Shown in pieces: positions 56,301 to 64,000 of a stretch of 64,000 nucleotides of DNA. Under the pieces are notes generated by a model, which was not told the DNA's origin, did not search any database, and saw only the letters and a list, made by a program, of their open reading frames with translations. Position 1 is the stretch's first letter; each line of letters opens with the position of its first letter. The position numbers were made by a program, and so were the translations under genes. The DNA is from Limnomonas spitsbergensis. Lineage: Eukaryota; Chlorophyta; Chlorophyceae; Chlamydomonadales. Where the stretch lies: positions 806,001-870,000 of the forward strand of contig JAYJMM010000112.1 of the NCBI GenBank assembly GCA_037349105.1, in the 5' to 3' direction.

Positions 56301-58810
56301 CTTTTCCTGCCAGCTTTGAAGTGGCGTTCCTCCCCCCGATGCATGCCTGCAGCCGAAAACTGCCTGGAATGTATTTGTGGAGCGCAACAGGAGGTCGGTC
56401 ATTGAGGCCAACCCGGGCAAGGAGAATGGAGAGGTGAGGCAGGCCAGTAGGTCACGAGATCCAGGATCATCTGCCCAGTCGTGCTAGTCGAAACCGCAGA
56501 TTTTTTGGCATCCCTATGGACCATGTTGAGTGGATCTTGCTCTGCCTGGGCTGGATTTCAGGAACCTCACATTGAACTCCATCAACCTCTCATTGAATTC
56601 CATGTACATGCCTTTAGGACCCCCCGCTTCTTGTTTATGTCCATCTTCATGCCTTCAGGAAACAACACATCATATATTTGTAGGACTTGTTAACCGGTTG
56701 TCTGCCCCCTGGACCCTCTATCGGTGATCATCAGGTGAACCAGATGCTGGGCATCAAGTGGCGGGATGCAAGCGAGGAGGAGAAGGCGGCCTGCGAGGCG
56801 GAGGTTGAGAGGGATAAGGCGCGCTACACCGCAGCCATCATCGACCTGCAATCGCAAAAGGCTAAGGCGGACCTGGAAATTACGAAGAAGGGGGACGTGG
56901 AGCTTGCGGTAGGGCAATGTTTTGATAGGTGGATGCGGGGGCTGGCTGATACATGATGCTTTTTTCAAGAGTTGATGGTGGTGGTCTTAGGTTTCCGAGA
57001 GGTTGTGATCAGCGCTCCTTAGTGCATTCTTGCTCCTCATGCTTTGTTACTTCCTGTGCAAGTGGGGTACCTCAACCTGGCTCTGAAGCTTCCGATGCCA
57101 CACTCCTATCTCAGCAGATGTCCAATGCCCCAATAGCCGCTCGCTCTGCCCAGCAGCTGTACAGCATTGAGTTCCTCAAGGCCCTGCATGGCGCTCCGGG
57201 AGGTGAGGGAGCCAGTGCAGTGCATGGATCTGGATGGGTTCTGGCTGAGAGGTTGGGATAATGTCGGTTGCTAGTGTCTGGCAGCTGTTGTGGCCTCTAT
57301 CCTCTCTATCTACTTTTATGCTGCATACAGCATACCTCTGTCTACCAAAGTTTATGAATGGGCTTAGCCTGGATAAAGCCTGCTGCATGGCCTCTGGGTT
57401 AAGTTGGTTTTGGATCCAGGCCAAGGTTTAGGCTAGGTATTCATGAAAGTGGAACCAGGTGAGGCAAAACTTCATATTTGAAGCCCTGGCTTGTTGTGGA
57501 CAAGAGCCAGCGCCCTTAACTTGTAAAAGGGGTTGTATGTAGCAGGCCTTGAATATTGGTCGCTGGTCTTGACATGCCTTAATTTGAACATGGTGGTAAG
57601 CGTTTGTGTTCCGAATGCCTTTGAGCCTATGTACCTCCTTTGACATCAGGTGCTGGGACGGTGACAGGCCCTGCTGCACTGGCAGCTGCAACGGTTGCGT
57701 GGAACACGGCTGACGGGGTGGTGAAGACGAGGTACCTGGAGAAGGAGGCGGCTGACAAGACGAGGTGTGGATGAAAAGGGGCTTGCCTGCTGGAGCATGG
57801 CAATCAGGATGGGGGAAATCCTTGAGGGTTTCAAGAAGATTTTCGAAATTCAGGAGAGATAAATTCAAGAGGGTGTCCATGACAGGGTCGTGGCGTGTTC
57901 CCTCCAGGAACTGATTGTTAAAACCTCTGCTATGTTGCAGATTTGAGCGAGAGCACAAGGCCTGGTTGGAGCAGCAGGAGGATATCGACGATGTGCTGAA
58001 CAAGGGGGTTGACATGAAGAAAATGAAGCGTCGGCTGCATGATCTCGGCTTCTTGCATGAGGCGTACGTCATGTTTGCTGACGTGTGGCGCAAGGACTCT
58101 GCCAGGTGGGATTGAGGATGGGACAAAGCACAAGACTGTTTATCTTCATCTTGATTCAGCTTTACCTCAGCTACATAGCAGGCCTATGGCTGGGGAGGCC
58201 AGGGAGGAGCAGGTCTTGCTGCTTGGTCCACTGATTGTAGGCCATTTGAGGTTGGGTCCTCACACCCAGCGGCCTACCAAAGTTGGTCTGGTGTGCACTG
58301 AAGTAAACACTGGCGCCTGATTGTTGAGCTTGAGGTGTTCTGTGAGGAAGTTGGACAGGAATATGGCTGAAGCCCAAGCAAGCAGCCTGAAAAATTCCCA
58401 TAATATATTTTTGTAGAAACAACTGGCATCGGGTAGAGTGATGCTGGTACTGGCTCATCCTGCCACCCTGTCTCTCCAGGGTGAACGACGCTATCCGTGC
58501 TTACAAGATGCATGTCTTTAACCGGCCTCGTCCCAACTGGCATGACTTGCTGGTGACACTGTTTGGCATGGAGAAGGTGCAGAACATGAAGAAAAAGGAC
58601 AAGGAGTCGAAAGGTCAGTTAAATGCAGAATTGCAATTGCACCATGTACGCTTCTCTGCACGTGCATGGTGCATGGCTGGCTGCTTCATGTGATATATAG
58701 CTGCACTCATATTTGTGTGTGCATCTCTTCTGAGTGATTGCTCCACCTCCATCATGTAAAATCTTGCAGTTGCTGAGGCGTCTGAGGCTGTTGGTACCGA
58801 CAAGACATGA
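53398..58810 (+). CDS. Chromatin protein: agenet/Tudor-like, AT-hook and HMG-box
   Basis: Fifteen exons: 53398-53421, 53488-53559, 53626-53757, 53985-54122, 54699-54782, 54939-54995, 55253-55387, 55526-56173, 56353-56433, 56735-56908, 57115-57202, 57650-57764, 57941-58105, 58480-58613, 58770-58810; phases agree, 695 aa. Residues ~9-75 form an agenet/Tudor-like fold (VRVWWEPTDNKNRDGYAGAY, KNKLLVQYDNGDKEEV); a second such unit follows (WFGRVTKKTKTGTYIVDYPF). After an acidic stretch comes an AT-hook (RPKKRGRPRKTQ), a Lys/Ser-rich linker, and an HMG box split over two exons (KTAWNVFVERNRR; MLGIKWRDASEEEKAACEAE). The C-terminal part (REHKAWLEQQEDIDDVL, KMKRRLHDLGFLHEAYVMF, RPNWHDLLVTLFGMEKV) is helical and unknown to me. 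DNA and histone binding in the nucleus is inferred. The AT-hook exon has a GC donor (CAG|gcaggt). The tiny first exon is chosen by phase. Confidence 0.85.
54390..54568 (-). repeat. IR165 copy 11
   Basis: Antisense in the intron before exon 54699. Complement reads CAGCCATGCTGCATAAGCC, then CCCAGCTTTGTTCCC, then CAGTGGTGGTCTCC, then AAATAAACATTG; diverged. Confidence 0.65.
58150..58318 (+). repeat. IR165 copy 12
   Basis: Sense in the intron before exon 58480; one of the best preserved tails (GGCCTACCAAAGTTGGTCTG, then GTGTGCACTGAAGTAAACAC). Confidence 0.8.
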
Positions 58811-59218
58811 CGGAGGTGGCTCCCAAAGCGGAGATTACGACCTGACCACAATCATTCATCTTGCCAGCAAGCATAGGACCTACGGCAGCTGGAGTGATGT
58901 CTCCTCAGTATACAATATCTATAATTGATCTCTCTTTCCTGCGCTTATGAGACGAAGTGTATGTACGGTATCAACGATTTGATTTGAATAAGGCCACCTC
59001 AAACAAGAGGCAATCGAGCCGGGGCCTGTGTTACTTCAAGAACGTTTTATTAGAGGAGATATATGTATGTTTGTGTGCCATTCCGCCCGATGCCGATTGC
59101 CATTTGCATGTAACGCGTGTAAGGTGGTCTAGCTTCGGAGCTCGGTACGGCATTATCTTTTTGTGAAAATGTAAAGCTTGACTGACGCTCATCTCTCACC
59201 TTCAGTCAATCAACAAAA
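58811..59218. other. Intergenic; petC promoter and 5' UTR
   Basis: Tandem genes on the plus strand; the short region must hold the 3' UTR of the chromatin gene and the PETC promoter. No motif assigned. Confidence 0.45.
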
Positions 59219-60755
59219 ATGGCCCTCGCAATGCGTTCCCGAGTGTCCGCCCCTCGTGCTGCCTCTAGGCCGTCAAAAAGGTCTATGCCTGTCATCCGTG
59301 CTTCTGCCGCATCAGCAGCAGAGGTCAGAGGATGGCGTAGAGAGATTAATTGAAGGATCACCATTCGGACCGTCGAACCACCTACATGCAATATGTCCTA
59401 TCGTATCTTATCATCCTGAGGCTTCAATTCGAGCTGCACTCTTTCGCACACCGTATCTTGACACTGTGTGGTGGTCTTGTAACGTGACATTCTGTCCATG
59501 TTGCCGTCGGGATCAGACTGATACCTATTGGTATCCCATCTACGGCTGTTTGATAGAGAAGGGGCTTCTAATGTCGTCCCTCGTCACCTAGCTTCATACG
59601 TGAACTTTGCTGTGGATGGCTGCCGCGAGTATGGTCTTGACCCAAGCGCTCCCTGACCGGTACAGGTGCCCGATAGGGAGAAGAGGAACGTCATGAACCT
59701 GCTCCTGGCGGGAGGCATCGCCCTGCCCGTTGGTGCCTTGGCTGTTCCATACGCTCTGTTCTTTGTCCCCGTGAGGTAATACTCGAAGTCTTGCGTCGTG
59801 TGCCTGTCTCGTGAACCATCGCTAACCCGTATGTTTTTCAAATTTGTAGCGCTGGAGGTGGCGAGGGTGGTATCCCCGCCAAGGATGCGCTCGGCAATGA
59901 CGTCACTGCCGTAGGCTGGTTGAAGACTCACCCCAAGGGCGACCACTCCTTGGCACAGGGCCTGAAGGTTAGAATCATGGGGGTAGAATGATGCTAACGA
60001 GTTAAGGCCCCATGGCACCCAACCATGTGCCGTTCTATGACTCGCAGGGTGACCCCACCTACCTGATCGTTAACGGTGAAACAGGAACCCTGGAGAACTT
60101 CGGAGTGAACGCTGTGTGCACACATCTGGGCTGCGTCGTCCCTTGGGTCGGGGTGAGTTCTCGTGGTCACTGGATTGCTTGTAGGTGCATGAAATGTGTG
60201 CGTAGATATGGATATGAATCTCTCCTGCATCAGTGAAGTCCTTGCGCTGTTGTGAGACTTGATGATTTATCACATTACTTGCATACAGGCTGAGAACAAG
60301 TTCAAGTGCCCTTGCCACGGCTCCCAGTACAACAACCAGGGCAAGGTCGTGCGCGGCCCCGCCCCTCTAGTAAGTTGGGTTGAGGTTTCGAGAGCAATAT
60401 GTGAGGATTGCCATGCAAAGGTTTTACGCCCTGCATGACACTTGGTGATAGCCTTCTAGCCTCCATTCTGAGCCTCTGTCTTGAACCCTATGGCCATCGT
60501 TGCTGATATATTTCTGATTTTGCTTGCAGTCATTGGCCCTTGCCCATGCTGATGTCAACGAAGCTGGCGCTGTCATCTTCAGCACCTGGTGAGTGAATGC
60601 ATTGACTGAATGAGAATGCTTTCTCTTGGCATGCATGGCACTTGAAAGTGACATTGGAAGTCAGCATCTCATTGACAACAACTGACATTATCTTATTTTC
60701 TTTCAACAGGACTGAGACTGATTTCCGCAATGGAGAGGCACCTTGGTGGAAGTAG
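59219..60755 (+). CDS. PETC: Cytochrome b6f complex Rieske iron-sulfur subunit, chloroplast
   Basis: Exons 59219-59323, 59666-59775, 59850-59967, 60048-60152, 60289-60369, 60530-60588, 60710-60755; phases agree, 207 aa, the normal precursor length. It carries electrons from plastoquinol to cytochrome f in the thylakoid lumen. The first ~33 residues are a typical transit peptide (rich in Ala/Ser/Arg/Pro), ending near [12 protein letters not shown] single membrane helix follows ([20 protein letters not shown]), then a Gly-rich hinge (GGGEGG), and the lumenal domain with both cluster-binding motifs: CTHLGC (exon 4) and CPCHGS (exon 5), including the disulfide cysteines. The C-terminus is PWWK then TAG, an ordinary stop. 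The start context is CAAAAATGG. Exon 1 encodes almost exactly the transit peptide. Confidence 0.98.
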
Positions 60756-61080
60756 AGACTGATCAAATACCGAAAGTGGAGCTGTTTGATAGTCAGTTGG
60801 CAGCTGTTGACGTCCATTTGTTTAGCCTAGCCTCTGCTCAGGTGGATGCCATTCTGCTGGTATTCGCACAGCATTTTTGTCGTTCAATCATTTTGTCTTA
60901 GTATCATTGTCTTTCAAAATGTCGGACAGGCCAGGTGATTGGAAAGGGCTTCCTGATCCTACCATCTTTTTTGTTAATCTCGGATAACAAATATGTTAAA
61001 TCTCGGATAGCGTGGATGATGATGATGCATTCCTCTACCCATTGGATTAAACTGATTTTTGGCAAGGCATTGAAACACCA
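60756..61080. other. Convergent 3' flanks (PETC / AAA ATPase)
   Basis: 325 bp between convergent stop codons, AT-richer than the exons; contains both 3' UTRs. No further feature. Confidence 0.5.
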
Positions 61081-63998
61081 TCAACCGGCATATTCAGCCT
61101 GGTCCACTGCGGTCGGCCTGATGTGACCTAGGGCAGTGGAGAAGTCCCTGAGGCATATCCGTCTCAGCTCGATATGTCGGCCATCATCCTCTATGGACGG
61201 TGGGCCTTTGCTGTCTGTTGACTCCCAGTCTGCTGAGTCGCCAGCTGTGGTCAGCTGGTAGGATGCTTGCATGATCTCGTTGACAGGTGCCATGGCAGCT
61301 TCCTTGCAGACAGACCCCAAATCGCTACAGCTGTAGCCTACAGGAGCAAAACACAAGAACTGAGTGGCAATGCCATCCTCGCGTTCAGCTTTAACTACTG
61401 AAAATATTAAAATGACTACTGGTACGGCGGTACCGGTAGTCACTTTTTTGCGCATTTCAAAACCAGTGACAAAATTATTTCGGAAATACTAGTAGGTAGG
61501 TCAGTGTACAATTGAGGTTCACCTGATGTTCTCTCCACCATGCTGGTAACTTCATCTTCCGAAAGATCGTTTGACATCTCAGGTCGCTGCAAAGCTTTCT
61601 TGAAGAAGACAAGCCGAGCCAAGGCATCCGGGTAGGGAATCAGAATCCGACGTTCAAACCGTCGAAGGAGGGCAGAGTCGCAGTCCTGCAATCATGTAGC
61701 ATGTCAAAAAAATTCTGACAGTAGTGACCTCTACCCATTTGTTTAGGATTTAAGAAACGTACGAGCGCCAAAAAAACGAGGTAGTAATGGCACCACACTT
61801 GTGTCAACGAAGGACCCAGAGGCGTTGTGTCCTCAAACACACAGTTTCCATATGCGGCGCTCTTCATTTTAGTATGCACCAAGCGACCTTTGGCTGGCCG
61901 CTGTTTCAGCTACCACTCTTCTTGTTTCTCCTACGCTGATTAGTTAATGACGTTACACCGCTGGGCCCTGCTTAAATTTAGCTCGGCCACACCGGCACAC
62001 ATGGCTGATTGGTACCTAACCTTCACCGGCCTGTGTCCAGTGGCTGAAGCAGCAAGGTTTGCTGCAGCAGGACCCCCCCCTAGTCGTAAGATGTGATGTA
62101 GCTGTATGTTAGCTGGAGCACCCTAAATTAAACAGCGGCACACTGCGCTGCACAAGTGTAGCAAGCCCTCAACGCTGATGTCCAGTAATCTTTGAAAGCA
62201 TTATATAATCGAAAATAATTCCATGGATGGGCCCAGAATATCCAAATCACACATGTCTTTCATCCTTGAGACTATGATGCTCGTATCCAATGTAAAATGG
62301 ACATACGAGGGAGCCATGTGCCACGGCCTTTGTGCACAAAAGTGCCTTTACTGCCTTCTTGGCCCACCCCAAAGCTCTGAGGACTCCACCTGAATGCGGT
62401 TTGTACATGCGAAGACAAATAAGTTGTCCTGATCCAAGCTCGCCGTCATCTGAATGAGCAGCTCGGTCAGAAGCCTTCTGGAGGACGCATCGTCGCCTGA
62501 TGTCCTTTGTCCAGCCAGAGCATCGACCTCATCCTGACAGGTAGTATGAGAAAGGGACACACATGAGTCAAGCAGGGAGGTAGATCCTAGAGCTACCGTA
62601 TCTGCTCCCTCCAATGTATTTCAGTTTCACAGCATTGTCTCAATTCATACTGTCTGTGCCTCAGTATGATGCTGTGTCATCCATGGTACAGTCCATTAAA
62701 TGTGCATCACGATACCATGTCAAATAAAGTAGTCAGAGGCATGCAACAGATACCCAGCGTTCACAACACGTAATCCTTTCAGCACTATGTTTATTGAGAC
62801 TTGAATCTCACAGCATCATGCACACAACAGCAAGCTCATCTCGAGGGATCCAGATGCCATCCACCTACAATGAAAACGATGGATGGCTGCATGGCACTGG
62901 CAGCAGTAAAAACCGATCTTATTGTCTTCTCCGACTCTCCAGACCATTTTGAAAGCACGGAGCTGGGGGTCACTGCCAGCAGCACCATCCCGGCTTCGGC
63001 TGCCAACTGCGTTAGCAATATGATAGGTTGTAGACTCATAGACCATGACATTGCCGATGAAAATAACAGCTGAAATGTACTGCGACAGGGGTATCAAATT
63101 AGCCCACAGCTCTGTTCCAATACTGCTCCGATGGTGATTTTATAATATTGTATGCACATTTAAGGCAAAAAGCAGGAGCCATGGCAGGTTCACACACCTT
63201 TTCCACCAGCATGGTCTTCCCGGTTCCAGGAGGTCCCACGAGCAGAAACGTTTTAGGTGGCTTACGATATCCTTTGAACAAATGTGGCAGTCTCAGCGGC
63301 CACAGCACAGCGCTTCTGAGGATGTGCTTGATGTCACTGCGTATTTAAGCACAGGTAGGCAGCAAGCTGACTGTCAGGCATAGGTTCAGCTAGGGCTGTC
63401 TTTCACCCCCAGGGGATCATAGGCAGCATCCACATTGAGGCTGCTTAAGCTACAACCCAGCTACATCTCAGCCAAGGGCTGAAGGTTCCTGATGCAGCAA
63501 GCCCTACTGCCTAGACTGCTGGACGTACCGTAGGCCGTTCAAAATGTAATCCCCGTAAGCCCAGTGATGGCTGCCCAGCCGCCTACCAACAATGGTCTGG
63601 TGTGCACTAAAGTAGACAATGGCATGCCGCAGAGCATGCAGTTTGATAGAGCAAACTCACTCTAGACCAGACAAGTCGTTGAGGCTTCCAGAAACATTGC
63701 GCTGGCACTGCTGAAGGATCTCTAGGGAATCAGCCGCCGCAGCACTTGACCCTACAGCTTCTAGGCCGTCCTGTTCTTGAGAATCCATCAAGTCGATGCT
63801 GTTGGGTCCCTGTACTGCACGTGGCTGCCCAAGTGGTTGCTGAGGTGACTTTGACAGCTTAACTGGAGCTGGCTTGCTATCAATCAACTCCAGGTTGCCC
63901 TCCTGGATGGCGAAATCTTGGGCAGGGTCTGAAATCGGTGGCTGCTTGGCTGGCAATTCAAAATCGGAGCAATCTGACATCTGTGACTGGGCTTTCAT
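61081..63998 (-). CDS. AAA ATPase of the meiotic clade (katanin p60/spastin/fidgetin-like)
   Basis: Exons 63998-63661, 63336-63198, 63006-62869, 62533-62390, 61685-61523, 61337-61081; phases agree, 392 aa from the Met at 63998. That Met is two bases from the window edge, so the protein may extend upstream. Residues 1-112 are polar and unrecognised. The ATPase domain has Walker A GPPGTGKT, the pore-loop/sensor region SKWSGESEKTIR, Walker B IVFIDEVD, the second region of homology FACTNRIQDCDSALLRRFER with Arg fingers, and GYSCSDLGSVCKEAAM in the lid. The C-terminal helix (DFSTALGHIRPTAV) is the clade hallmark. Such proteins form hexamers that sever microtubules (katanin, spastin, fidgetin) or disassemble ESCRT-III (Vps4). 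No MIT domain is visible here; the katanin-p60-like plant group is my best fit. Convergent with PETC. Confidence 0.88.
61945..62003 (-). mobile_element. Minimal LINE 3' stub with TSD
   Basis: Only ~59 bp: complement of the LINE terminus (AATGACGTTACACC, then GGGCCCTGCTTAAA, then GCTCGGCCAC). Flanked by gctgattagt (61935-61944) and gctgattggt (62004-62013), one mismatch. It sits in an intron of the AAA gene immediately next to IR165 copy 13. Confidence 0.8.
62014..62125 (-). repeat. IR165 copy 13
   Basis: Sense in the AAA-gene intron; complement shows CAGCTACATCACATC, then CTGCAGCAAACCTTGCTGC, then GGCCGGTGAAGGTTAGGT. The tail half is missing, apparently where the neighbouring LINE stub inserted or a deletion occurred. 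Confidence 0.65.
63446..63630 (+). repeat. IR165 copy 14
   Basis: Antisense in the first intron of the AAA gene. Complete: doubled head (AGCTACAACCCAGCTACATC), palindrome (GCAGCAAGCCCTACTGC) and tail (GTGTGCACTAAAGTAGACAA), ending ~30 bases from the 5' splice site. Confidence 0.8.
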
Positions 63999-64000
63999 GT

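Overview
The window is nuclear DNA of a green alga (Chlorophyta; a trebouxiophyte-like genome is my best guess). The evidence is short GT-AG (and some GC-AG) introns throughout, a nucleus-encoded chloroplast Rieske protein with transit peptide (PETC), a decayed plastid-type pyruvate dehydrogenase E2, a plant-type ureidoglycine aminohydrolase, an NAD+ carrier of the plant NDT type, and the flagellar/IFT-B GTPase IFT27. No prokaryotic operons, CRISPR or phage features are present. All exon models below were built by hand from splice signals, reading phase and recalled family motifs; no search was run.

Layout: 0-3.4 kb NAD+/mitochondrial carrier (-). 3.9-11.6 kb transposon-rich, gene-poor tract with a textbook non-autonomous hAT element (4203-4592) and two 3' fragments of a LINE. 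11.6-14.5 kb plastid PDC E2 locus carrying a stop codon, a lost exon and a frameshift. 15-17 kb more LINE copies. 17.7-20.8 kb metallophosphoesterase (+). 21.7-25.0 kb UGLYAH (-). 26.2-30.5 kb carnosine-synthase-like ATP-grasp ligase (-), one intron of which holds a tRNA-like gene with anticodon UCA beside a palindrome-rich organelle-like block. 31.6-32.6 kb RNase H retroelement relic (-). 33.0-38.4 kb F-box/ARM/tail-anchored protein (+). 39.6-42.7 kb UBXN11-like SEP/UBX protein (-), divergent from ADPRM-like phosphodiesterase (42.9-45.4 kb, +). 46.0-50.5 kb TcdA/Tcd1-type E1-like enzyme (-). 51.1-52.9 kb IFT27 (-), divergent from an agenet/AT-hook/HMG-box chromatin protein (53.4-58.8 kb, +). 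59.2-60.8 kb PETC (+). 61.1-64.0 kb katanin/fidgetin-like AAA ATPase (-), which may run off the right edge.

The genes do not form one pathway. They are ordinary housekeeping functions: photosynthetic electron transport, NAD+ transport, purine (ureide) catabolism, nucleotide-diphosphate cleavage, t6A tRNA modification, ciliary trafficking and chromatin. The most notable signals are non-genic. They are a dispersed ~165-bp repeat found 14 times and every time inside an intron; a LINE family whose 5'-truncated copies end in the same 3' sequence followed at once by 9-13 bp target-site duplications; and an unusually frequent use of GC-AG introns.
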